Notes under the pieces: generated by a model | What the model saw: only the letters and a program-made list of their open reading frames with translations | Database searches by the model: none | What the model was told of the DNA's origin: nothing | Shown: positions 6,005 through 12,372 of the stretch, in pieces | Position numbering within the stretch: position 1 is the stretch's first letter | How the letters are laid out: each line of letters opens with the position of its first letter | Assembly: GCA_025966215.1 (NCBI GenBank) | Contig: JAOPVM010000295.1 | Span: 1-12,596, forward strand | Length of the DNA: 12,596 nt | Direction of reading: 5' to 3' | Source: Klenkia sp. | GTDB taxonomy: Bacteria; Actinomycetota; Actinomycetes; Mycobacteriales; Geodermatophilaceae | Made by a program: the position numbers and the translations under genes

Positions 6005-7069
6005 ATGTCACAGAGGTCAGGAGCGCGACGCGCGCTCATCGCTGCAGTCGCCGGCGTCACCGTGGTCGCCCTGGCGGCGTGCGGCTCCGGGGGCGGCTCG
6101 GAATCCGGTTCGTCCTCCGCGGAGGGTCCTGTCGTGTGGGTGGATGGCGGCGGTGCCTACCACGACGCCATGCAGGAGGGGGTCCTGGACCCCTTCACCG
6201 CCGACACCGGCATCGACGTCACCGTCGAGGCCGGCACCGACAACGCCAAGCTGCGCTCGATGGTCGATGCCAACCGGGTGGTCTGGGACGTCTACAACGG
6301 TGACAACACCTGGGGCACCAGCGTCGATGGCGACTACCTCGAGCCCCTGGACTACTCGGTCATCGACCAGGACCAGATCCTGGAGGGGTACTCCTCGGAG
6401 TACCGCGTCGCCAACTCCATCTACAGCATCGTGCTGGCCTACAACACCGACCAGGTGACCTCCGAGCCCTCCGGCTGGGCGGACTTCTTCGACCTGGACA
6501 AGTACCCGGGCAAGCGCGGCGTCATGGACTACTCCCTGGGTGGGCTGTTCGAGATCGCGCTGCTGGCCGACGGGGTGGCCCCGGAGAACCTCTACCCCCT
6601 GGACATCGACCGGGCCATCGCCAAGCTGGACACCATCAAGGACTCGCTGGTGTTCTGGCAGAGCGGCTCGGAGTCCGAGGAGATCGTCGGCAGCGGAGAG
6701 GTCGCCATGGTCATGACCTACAACGCCCGCGCCTACGACGCCCGGGAGAACCTGGGTCTGCCGGTGGACTACACCTTCAACCAGCAGATCCTGGCCGCCT
6801 CCTACCTGTCTGTGCCCAGGGGCACCCAGAACCTCGATGCCGCCATGCAGCTCATCGCCTACGCGGTGAGCGCCGAGCACAACGGGGCGCCGTCGCAGTT
6901 CAGCCCGCTGGCACCGTCGAACACCGAGGCGACCCCGGACGCGGCCATGGAGCAGGACCTGCCCACCGCGCACCTGGACCAGCCGCACGCCAGCTTCGAC
7001 GACGAGTACATCGCGCAGAACTCCGCCGAGATCGACAGCGCCTACCAGGCCTGGCGCGCCAGCTCCTGA
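6005..7069 (+). CDS. ABC importer substrate-binding lipoprotein (PotD-like)
   Basis: The protein has 354 residues: an extracellular solute-binding protein of the polyamine/spermidine-putrescine type (SBP family 1/8), anchored outside the membrane as a lipoprotein. The signal peptide has RSGARR, then a hydrophobic core, and a lipobox LAAC with Cys26 at the lipidation site, followed by a Gly/Ser-rich linker (27-39). The mature part opens with VVWVDGGGAYHDAMQEGVLDPF, and VDANRVVWDVYNGDN, YSIVLAYNTD, GWADFFDLDKYPGKRGVMDY and GSGEVAMVMTYNARAY are typical of PotD-like proteins. An upstream GTG (5969) in the same frame is rejected: it would overlap the operator and put 12 extra residues before the signal peptide. 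Despite the family label, the setting suggests the ligand is a nucleoside or related compound; that is inference. The first gene of the transporter operon. Confidence 0.9.
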   Translation: MSQRSGARRALIAAVAGVTVVALAACGSGGGSESGSSSAEGPVVWVDGGGAYHDAMQEGVLDPFTADTGIDVTVEAGTDNAKLRSMVDANRVVWDVYNGDNTWGTSVDGDYLEPLDYSVIDQDQILEGYSSEYRVANSIYSIVLAYNTDQVTSEPSGWADFFDLDKYPGKRGVMDYSLGGLFEIALLADGVAPENLYPLDIDRAIAKLDTIKDSLVFWQSGSESEEIVGSGEVAMVMTYNARAYDARENLGLPVDYTFNQQILAASYLSVPRGTQNLDAAMQLIAYAVSAEHNGAPSQFSPLAPSNTEATPDAAMEQDLPTAHLDQPHASFDDEYIAQNSAEIDSAYQAWRASS

Positions 7070-7074
7070 GGTAG

Positions 7075-7110
7075 CTCGTGGTGGGCCCTGGCGAGGGGGC
7101 CCACCACGAG
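7075..7110 (+). other. Strong intra-operon hairpin (expression-tuning element)
   Basis: A perfect 14-bp stem CTCGTGGTGGGCCC (7075-7088) / GGGCCCACCACGAG (7097-7110) with an 8-base loop begins 5 bases after the binding-protein stop codon, without a T-run. Placement between binding-protein and permease genes is the classic position for partial terminators or mRNA-stabilising hairpins that give more binding protein than membrane components (as between malE and malF). The permease gene follows 40 bases later in the same direction. Confidence 0.75.
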
Positions 7111-7150
7111 TCCTGCCGCCTGAACGGACAGCACAGAAAGGCATACCGGT

Positions 7151-8017
7151 ATGGCTACAACCCGGGTCAGAGACGGCCGTTCGGTCGCGCACCCCGTCAT
7201 GGTGGTCCCGCTGCTCACGCTGCTGGCCGTCCTCTTCCTCGCCCCCCTGGCCACCGTCGTCATCCGCAGCTTCACCTATCCGCTCGACGCCCCCGGTGGC
7301 CTGGGCAACTACACCCGGGTCCTCACCGACCCCATCGCCCTGCAGTACGCCGGCAACACCTTCCGCACGGCCCTCGTGGTCGCCGTGCTGACCGTGGTGA
7401 TCGGCTACTTCTACGCCTACGCCATGTACAAGGCCACACCCGGCTGGCGGATCTTCCTGCTGTTCGCAGCGCTCCTGCCGTTCTGGACCAGCCTGCTGGT
7501 GCGCAGCTTCGCCTGGTCGGTCATCCTGCGGGACACCGGCATCGTCAACGACCTGCTGGTGGGCACCGGCATCGCCGATGCGCCCATCCCGCTGCTGCGG
7601 ACCTCCTTCGCCGTCACCGTCGGCATGACCCAGATCCTGCTGCCCTTCGTCATCCTGCCCTGCTTCGCCGCGATGGGGCGGGTGGACAAGAACCTGCTCA
7701 GCGCATCCCGGAGCCTCGGCGCAGGGCCCATCGGCACGTTCTGGCGGATCTTCGTGCCGCTGACCGCACCGGGCACCGCCGCCGGCGCGGTGCTGACGTT
7801 CATCCTCGCGGTCGGCTACTACATCACCCCGGTGCTGCTGGGTGGACCCTCGGACCAGCCGATCGCGGTGCTGATCGAGAACGCGGTGCAGCAGCGCGGT
7901 GACTGGGCCACCGCCGGGGCGCTGGCCACCCTCGTCCTGATCATCGTCATCGGGCTCCTGGCCGCCGGCTGGGGACTGCTGGCACGAGCGTTCCTGCCTG
8001 GAAAGGACCAGCGATGA
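7151..8017 (+). CDS. ABC importer permease 1 (PotB-like)
   Basis: The protein has 288 residues and about six hydrophobic membrane segments. The first is PVMVVPLLTLLAVLFLAPLATVVI near the N-terminus, then a periplasmic loop, TALVVAVLTVVIGYFYAYAM, IFLLFAALLPFWTSLLV, VTVGMTQILLPFVILP, a TAAGAVLTFILAVGYYITPV segment and a final LATLVLIIVIGLLAAGWGLL. The EAA-type cytoplasmic loop that docks the ATPase is DKNLLSASRSLGAGPIGTFW followed by RIFVPL. This matches the first permease of spermidine/putrescine-type importers. GAAAGG (7136-7141) lies 9 bases before the ATG. The gene overlaps the next permease by 4 bases (ATGA), indicating coupled translation and a heterodimeric channel. Confidence 0.92.
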   Translation: MATTRVRDGRSVAHPVMVVPLLTLLAVLFLAPLATVVIRSFTYPLDAPGGLGNYTRVLTDPIALQYAGNTFRTALVVAVLTVVIGYFYAYAMYKATPGWRIFLLFAALLPFWTSLLVRSFAWSVILRDTGIVNDLLVGTGIADAPIPLLRTSFAVTVGMTQILLPFVILPCFAAMGRVDKNLLSASRSLGAGPIGTFWRIFVPLTAPGTAAGAVLTFILAVGYYITPVLLGGPSDQPIAVLIENAVQQRGDWATAGALATLVLIIVIGLLAAGWGLLARAFLPGKDQR

Positions 8018-8883
8018 CCGCCCCCACAGCTGCATCACCAGCAGCCACCGCCACCGGGGAAGGGGCACCGGTCACCGACGTGCAGCCTGCGTCGCCCCGA
8101 CGGTCACCGTTCCGCTGGGCCTGGGCCGTGCTCACCGCCCTGGTGGTGTTGCTGCTGCTCTTCCCGGCGCTGGTGGTGCTCCCCATGAGCGTCAGCACCA
8201 GTGAGATCCTCACCTTCCCGCCCAGCGGGTTCAGCCTGCGCTGGTTCGGGAATCTCTTCACCGATCCGCAGTGGACCCAGGCGCTGGCCAACAGCTTCCA
8301 GGTCGCGGTGCTCACCGCGGTCTTCGCCGCCCTGATCGGCACCCCGGCCGGGATCGCGCTGGGGTTCCGGCAGTGGCGGGGCCAGGGCCTCATCCTGGCC
8401 CTGGTCGTCTCCCCGGTCATCGTGCCGCCGATGGTCATCGCGGTCGGCATGTACGTCACCTACGCCCAGTTCGAACTCATCGGGTTCTGGGGTCTGGTGG
8501 CCGCCCACACCATGCTCGTGGTGCCCTTCGTCATCGTCACCGTGATGTCCTCGGTGGCCCAGATCAACCCCAGTGCCGCCGACGCCGCCCGCAGCCTGGG
8601 CGCCTCACCGGTGGTCGTGGTCGGGCGGATCCTGCTGCCCCTGGCGCTGCCCGGGATCGTCTCGGGGATGCTGTTCGCCTTCGTCACCTCCTGGGACGAG
8701 GTCGTCGTCGCGCTCTATCTCACCGACCCGGGCTTCAAGACCCTGCCGGTGGTGATGTGGGACCAGCTGCGCGAGCGCGTGGACCCCACCGTCGCCGCCA
8801 TCGCATCGATCCTGCTCATCGTCACTGTCCTGATCATGGCTGTCGCGCTGCTGCGCGGAAGGAGGCGGACCCGTGGCAATTGA
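8014..8883 (+). CDS. ABC importer permease 2 (PotC-like)
   Basis: The protein has 289 residues. It has a Thr/Ala/Pro-rich cytoplasmic N-terminus (about 1-30) and then six predicted membrane segments, beginning with WAVLTALVVLLLLFPALVVL. Others are VAVLTAVFAALIGTPAGIAL, LILALVVSPVIVPPMVIAVG, a VAAHTMLVVPFVIVTV segment, ALPGIVSGMLFAFVTSWDEV and IASILLIVTVLIMAVALL. The EAA loop is INPSAADAARSLGASPVVVV. The LYLTDPGFKTLPVVMW segment is typical of PotC-like partners. It pairs with the preceding permease. Its 3' end overlaps the ATPase gene by 11 bases and contains the latter's ribosome binding site. Confidence 0.92.
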   Translation: MTAPTAASPAATATGEGAPVTDVQPASPRRSPFRWAWAVLTALVVLLLLFPALVVLPMSVSTSEILTFPPSGFSLRWFGNLFTDPQWTQALANSFQVAVLTAVFAALIGTPAGIALGFRQWRGQGLILALVVSPVIVPPMVIAVGMYVTYAQFELIGFWGLVAAHTMLVVPFVIVTVMSSVAQINPSAADAARSLGASPVVVVGRILLPLALPGIVSGMLFAFVTSWDEVVVALYLTDPGFKTLPVVMWDQLRERVDPTVAAIASILLIVTVLIMAVALLRGRRRTRGN

Positions 8884-10009
8884 CGCCACCTCGGTGACGC
8901 TGCGAAACGTCGCCAAGCACTACGGGAACTCCACCGCCGTCGAAGGCGTGGACCTGACCATCCGCGCCGGGGAGTTCGTGTCCATGCTCGGGCCGTCGGG
9001 GTCGGGCAAGACCACCACGCTGAAGATGATCGCCGGCTTCGAGGCCCCCTCGACCGGACAGATCACCTTCGACGGCGTCGACGTCACCAACATCGCCCCC
9101 GAGAAGCGCAACATCGGCGTCGTCTTCCAGAACTACTCCCTGTTCCCCCACCTCACCGTCGGGCAGAACGTCGCCTTCCCGCTGAAGATGCGCAAGGTCC
9201 CCGCTGCCCAGCGGGACGAGCGCGTCGCCCGGGCGCTGGAGCTGGTGGAGCTGCCCGGGTTCGAGAAGCGCAAGCCCGACTCGCTGTCCGGCGGTCAGCA
9301 GCAGCGGGTCGCCATCGCCCGTGCGCTGGTGTTCGAACCCACCCTGCTGGTGATGGACGAGCCCTTGGGCGCGTTGGACCGCCGGCTGCGGGAGGTCATG
9401 CAGCTGGAGATCAAGGCACTGCACGACCGGCTGGGGGTCACGGTCATCTACGTGACCCACGACCAGGAAGAGGCGCTCACGATGAGCGACCGCATCATCG
9501 TGTTCAGCAAGGGCAAGATCGAGCAAGTCGGCACCCCGCGCGAGGTCTACGACGAGCCGGCGACGGAGTTCGTCGCCGACTTCGTCGGGGAGTCCCTGGC
9601 GATCAGCGCGACCTGGGACGGCAACGCGCTCATCGCCGACACCCTCGGCGTGCTCGCCGTCCCCGGCCCCGCGCTGCCTGCCGGGCCGGTCCGGGTGCTG
9701 TGGCGTCCGCACGCCATCGGCCTCACCGAGCGACCCGATGCCGACAGCAAGGACCTGCACGTGCAGGCCACCGTGCTCACCAGCGGCTACGCCGGGGGAG
9801 TGGTCAAGGCCCGCATCAGCCTGCCCACCGGCGACGAGGGCATCGTCTCCATCACCTCGGTCGGCGTCGACTACTCACCCGGTGCCACCATCGACCTGTA
9901 CCTGCGGGCCGACCGGGCGATCGTGCTGCCCACCGCGGCTGGCAAGCGCGGCGGTGGCATGTCCGAGACCGACCAGCGGGACGACACCACGGCCGGCCGC
10001 CGTGGGTGA
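8873..10009 (+). CDS. ABC importer ATPase (PotA-like)
   Basis: The protein has 378 residues and carries all nucleotide-binding motifs: Walker A GPSGSGKTT (40-48), Q-loop Gln86 in VFQNYSLF, signature LSGGQQQR (138-145), Walker B LLVMDE (158-163), D-loop and switch His196 in YVTHDQEEAL. The C-terminal part (about 240-360) is a TOBE regulatory domain with VRVLWRPHAIGL and LRADRAIVLPT, as in PotA/MalK-class importers, and ends in a Gly/Arg/Asp-rich tail. The start is GTG 8873, supported by GGAGG (8861-8865) 7 bases upstream inside the permease gene. It overlaps the following deaminase gene by 8 bases. With the binding protein and two permeases it completes the importer. Confidence 0.95.
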   Translation: MAIDATSVTLRNVAKHYGNSTAVEGVDLTIRAGEFVSMLGPSGSGKTTTLKMIAGFEAPSTGQITFDGVDVTNIAPEKRNIGVVFQNYSLFPHLTVGQNVAFPLKMRKVPAAQRDERVARALELVELPGFEKRKPDSLSGGQQQRVAIARALVFEPTLLVMDEPLGALDRRLREVMQLEIKALHDRLGVTVIYVTHDQEEALTMSDRIIVFSKGKIEQVGTPREVYDEPATEFVADFVGESLAISATWDGNALIADTLGVLAVPGPALPAGPVRVLWRPHAIGLTERPDADSKDLHVQATVLTSGYAGGVVKARISLPTGDEGIVSITSVGVDYSPGATIDLYLRADRAIVLPTAAGKRGGGMSETDQRDDTTAGRRG

Positions 10010-10475
10010 GGAGACCGCCCGCGCCACCGACGGAACGGTGGCGGGCAGCAGGATCGACCAGGCCACGGTCGAGGCGCTGGTGGCAGCCGCGACCAGCAGC
10101 CGCCAGCATGCCTACTCCCCGTACTCGAACCATCTGGTGGGCTCGGCGGTGCTCGATGGGGAGGGCCGCATCCACAGCGGCTGCAACGTGGAGACCGTCA
10201 CGTTGCAGCAGTCGATGCACGCCGAGCGCACCGCGGTGGCCGCCATGGTCGCTGCTGGGGGTCGACGCATCCAGGCCGTCACCGTCGTGGGCCCCTACTC
10301 CGGGGTGCCGTGCGCTGAGTGCAGGCAGGTCATCTGGGAGTTCAGCGGTGGCGATCCCGACGTGGTGGTCATCAGCGCCCCCCTGGGCGAGGAACCCGAA
10401 CTGCTGACGATGGGGCAGATCTATCCACGGCCGTACGGCCCGGAGACCAAGGGCATCGACCCCCGCGACTACTGA
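10002..10475 (+). CDS. Cytidine deaminase-like zinc hydrolase
   Basis: The protein has 157 residues (small, tetramer-type size) and belongs to the cytidine deaminase fold. Zinc motifs are HAERTA (His73, catalytic Glu75) and PCAECRQV (Cys104, Cys107). The ribose-binding CNVE (Asn62, Glu64) and the substrate-side YSPYS (38-42) are present. Short cytidine deaminases usually read CAERTA; His as first ligand is normally seen in the larger E. coli-type enzymes. Also unusual are YSNHLVG where YSxFxVG is standard, and CNVETVT where CNVENAS is standard. It may therefore deaminate a non-standard nucleoside or be blasticidin-S-deaminase-like. The GTG start at 10002 overlaps the ATPase stop; GTG 10038 is an alternative, and neither has a strong RBS. 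Its place at the end of the importer operon suggests it processes the imported substrate. Confidence 0.85.
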   Translation: MGEETARATDGTVAGSRIDQATVEALVAAATSSRQHAYSPYSNHLVGSAVLDGEGRIHSGCNVETVTLQQSMHAERTAVAAMVAAGGRRIQAVTVVGPYSGVPCAECRQVIWEFSGGDPDVVVISAPLGEEPELLTMGQIYPRPYGPETKGIDPRDY

Positions 10476-10563
10476 GGCGGCGGTCTGCAGTCAGACCTCG
10501 AGCACGTCGTCTCACGGCGTCCGGACATTCCGGTGGTGACCGATGACCGTGGGGGCAAGGCGG

Positions 10564-10599
10564 GTGGGCGGGCAGCAGCACGACTCGCTGCCCGCCCAC
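10564..10599. terminator. Convergent terminator hairpin
   Basis: GTGGGCGGGCAGC (10564-10576) pairs perfectly over 13 bp with GCTGCCCGCCCAC (10587-10599) around a 10-base loop. It lies in the 162-base gap between the convergent deaminase and MarR genes, so it can stop both transcripts. There is no T-run. A smaller 6-bp hairpin GGTCTG/CAGACC (10482-10497) directly follows the deaminase stop codon. Confidence 0.65.
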
Positions 10600-10637
10600 G
10601 AGCCGCATGCGCGTGCGAGCCGGGCTGCCCGCTCCGA

Positions 10638-11156
10638 TCAGCCGAGTCCCGGCCGCCCACCCGGGTCCTCCGCCGGCGTCGCTCCGGTGGCGGCCAGCGT
10701 GCGCTGCGCAGCGGAGATGGCCACGGTGAGATGGGCGTGCAGGGCGGTGAGTTCCTCGCCGGACAGACCCAGGCGTTCGACGATCCCGGCCGGGATCGAC
10801 TCGGCCCGGGCCCGCAGCGCCCGGCCCCGTTCGGTGAGGCTGAGCGCGAGGTTGCGCTGATCGCGCGGGTCCCGGTCGCGCCGCAGCAGACCGGCCGACT
10901 CCAGCCGCTTGAGCAGCGGCGACAGGGTGCCCGGATCCAGCTGCAGCAACCGCGACAGGTCCTTCGACGCGAGGGTCCCGTGCTGCCAGAGCGCCAGCAT
11001 GACCAGGTACTGCGGGTGGGTCAGGCCCAGAGGCTCCAGAACCGGCCGGTACACCGCGACGACGGTGCGTGCGGCCACCGAGAGGGCGAAACAGACCTGC
11101 TGGTCCAGGGCCAGCGGGTCGGCGCTGGTGGCCGACGCCGCCGTAGTCGTGGTCAC
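10638..11156 (-). CDS. MarR-family regulator, OhrR-like
   Basis: The protein has 172 residues. DQQVCFALSVAARTVVAVYR then LEPLGLTHPQYLVMLALWQH is the OhrR pattern, with the peroxide-sensing N-terminal Cys as Cys22. The winged HTH is LASKDLSRLLQLDPGTLSPL followed by LKRLESAGLLRRDRDPRDQRN, and a C-terminal dimer helix follows. OhrR is a repressor released when organic hydroperoxides oxidise the Cys. There is no second Cys, so it is a one-Cys type. Of the Tyr residues around the Cys in Bacillus OhrR, Tyr29 is kept (Tyr36), but the Tyr19 and Tyr40 positions are Ser26 and His47, so sensing may differ. The GTG start at 11156 is chosen because the next upstream ATG lies inside the operator; no clear RBS is visible. 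It is divergent from the DUF5313 gene, with a perfect palindrome between, suggesting control of both. Confidence 0.85.
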   Translation of the reverse strand: MTTTTAASATSADPLALDQQVCFALSVAARTVVAVYRPVLEPLGLTHPQYLVMLALWQHGTLASKDLSRLLQLDPGTLSPLLKRLESAGLLRRDRDPRDQRNLALSLTERGRALRARAESIPAGIVERLGLSGEELTALHAHLTVAISAAQRTLAATGATPAEDPGGRPGLG

Positions 11157-11181
11157 CGGTGCAGGATGCCACGGAACGCGT

Positions 11182-11201
11182 ATGCTTGGTGCACCAAGCA
11201 T
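11182..11201. promoter_or_regulatory. Perfect 20-bp palindromic MarR operator
   Basis: ATGCTTGGTGCACCAAGCAT is its own reverse complement over all 20 bases and lies between the divergent MarR and DUF5313 genes. The CTTGG...CCAAG arms are the general form of MarR-family operators. A possible plus-strand -10 box, TATGCT (11181-11186), overlaps its left edge, so bound regulator would block the DUF5313 promoter; the matching -35 (GGTGCA, 11158-11163) is weak. Confidence 0.75.
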
Positions 11202-11255
11202 CTCGAGCCCAGGCCTCGACATCGGGGTCCGACTCCGCACCGACCCAGGAGAGCC

Positions 11256-11720
11256 ATGACCTCGACCGACGCGCACCCCCGTCTCGTCGACGAGGCCGGA
11301 CCGCGAGTGCGGCCACCGGTCCACCGGTGGCTCTGGTACGCCTTCGGCGGCGGCCTGCCGCCCGCGCACCGCAGCTGGGTGCTCCACGACACCACCACGG
11401 GCAGCTGGGGAGTGCGGCACGTGGCCCGCAGCCTGGTGCAGATGGCCATCCCCAGCATCCTCATCCTCACGCTGCTGCCGGCCAGCTGGGCACTGCGCTG
11501 TGCCGTGGTCGGGGGCGGGGTCTTCCTCGGTCTGATCTTCTCGCTGGCCTACATGCCCGAGACGACCGAGCACCGGGTGATGAAGGCCGGCTACCCGGGT
11601 GGAACGGCGGTCCGCATCCGCGACGCGGCCGGGACCGCCCGGCAGAACCGGGAGACACAGCGCAAGCGTGCAGCCGCGGCCAAGCGGGCTGCTCGTTACC
11701 GGCGGCGCAACGGCGGTTGA
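11256..11720 (+). CDS. DUF5313-like membrane protein
   Basis: The protein has 154 residues and resembles the actinobacterial DUF5313 family, which has no known function. A soluble N-terminal part contains VHRWLWYAFGGGLPPAHRSW and VLHDTTTGSWGVRH. Two hydrophobic segments follow: SLVQMAIPSILILTLLPASW (about 67-86) and CAVVGGGVFLGLIFSLAYM (about 90-108). After them come ETTEHRVMKAGYP and a very basic tail rich in Arg/Lys/Ala, probably cytoplasmic. AGGAGAG lies just before ATG 11256. The divergent OhrR-like gene and shared palindrome suggest it is induced by oxidants or another signal sensed by that regulator; this is inference. Recognition of the family is from memory of the WLWYAFGG...WVLHD pattern. 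Confidence 0.8.
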   Translation: MTSTDAHPRLVDEAGPRVRPPVHRWLWYAFGGGLPPAHRSWVLHDTTTGSWGVRHVARSLVQMAIPSILILTLLPASWALRCAVVGGGVFLGLIFSLAYMPETTEHRVMKAGYPGGTAVRIRDAAGTARQNRETQRKRAAAAKRAARYRRRNGG

Positions 11721-11738
11721 GCAGGCGCCCGCCCTGCT

Positions 11739-11992
11739 CGACCTTCCTCCCCGCAGGCCGCCCACATCGCCCGCCACGCCACCCGACTCGTCGGCGCAGA
11801 GGGCGTCCGTTGCGCCGCGCTGACCGTCGCCGAAGCGCACGCGGTCGACGGGCACCGGCGGGAGGTCGCGGACCGCGGGGCGGAGGTCGACCCCCCACCG
11901 CGACACCGGTCCGGGTCCTGCTCGTCGGACGCCTCACCGAGCTGCCCGACCTGGTGGTGACCCAGGTGGCGGGCCCGCTGGCGTCACGCTGA
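11739..11992 (+). pseudogene. Frameshifted coding remnant, unidentified
   Basis: Two plus-strand segments in different frames have the strong G/C-third-position bias of real genes here, but no single frame spans them. About 11760-11893 reads AHIARHATRLVGAEGVRCAA then LTVAEAHAVDGHRREVADRG and AEVD. About 11909-11992 reads VRVLLVGRLTELPDLVVTQV then AGPLASR and stops at TGA 11990-11992. No start codon or RBS leads into the first segment. I do not recognise the protein. The most likely reading is a decayed gene with a frameshift near 11890-11905 and a lost 5' end; a sequencing error is the alternative. Bases 11993-12080 hold a GGAGGAG (12010-12017 region) with no fitting start codon. Confidence 0.45.
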
Positions 11993-12080
11993 CCCACGCC
12001 GCTGCCGTCCGGAGGAGATCGACGCAGGTCGGGGGCGGGTGGTCCTCCCGTCGGGCCGGTGCACTGCCGATAGTCAGCCC

Positions 12081-12251
12081 ATGACGACGACGGTGTGCGA
12101 TGCCGTGTGGTGCGCCGGGACCTCCGCGGCCACCCTGTCCTCGACGTCCGAGGGCCTGCTCGATGTCTTCCTCGCCGCGGGGTGGCTGTCCACCGCCGTC
12201 ACCGAGGCCCTCGAGGGCCTGGACCTGCCGGCGGCGCTCCCGCTGTCCTGA
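12081..12251 (+). CDS. Possible small protein, 56 residues
   Basis: The frame from ATG 12081 to TGA 12249-12251 encodes 56 residues, mostly hydrophobic or small, with two Cys near the N-terminus (VCDAVWC). Nearly every codon ends in G or C, apart from two GAT, unlike the other frames of this stretch, which favours real coding. No clear RBS precedes the ATG; an in-frame GTG at 12039 would add 14 residues with poorer codon pattern. I do not recognise it. It is followed by a terminator-like hairpin and is convergent with the VOC-family gene. Confidence 0.45.
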   Translation: MTTTVCDAVWCAGTSAATLSSTSEGLLDVFLAAGWLSTAVTEALEGLDLPAALPLS

Positions 12252-12303
12252 CCCGCCGCGGGGCTCCGTACCGTTGCCCCCACGTCCTCCGCCCACTCGC
12301 CAT

Positions 12304-12327
12304 GAGCGGGGGGAACAGGCCCCGCTC
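12304..12327. terminator. Terminator-like hairpin in convergent gap
   Basis: GAGCGGGG (12304-12311) pairs perfectly with CCCCGCTC (12320-12327) around an 8-base loop. It lies between the possible small gene (plus) and the VOC-family gene (minus). A short GTTT follows on the plus side; there is no true T-run. Confidence 0.5.
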
Positions 12328-12372
12328 CCGGTCGTTTCACGCGTCCGGGGCGGGGCTGCTCCACGTCCGGGG

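Noticed and set aside
6017..8068. 683-residue minus-strand reading frame
   Set aside because: It runs opposite the binding-protein and permease genes and is repetitive Gly/Asp/Gln/Val-rich shadow sequence.
11157..11201. Upstream ATG start for the MarR gene
   Set aside because: That ATG is inside the palindromic operator, and OhrR-type sequence does not need the extra residues; kept only as an alternative.
10533..11255. N-terminal extension of the DUF5313 frame
   Set aside because: It runs antisense through the MarR gene; ATG 11256 has a good RBS and the family sequence starts there.
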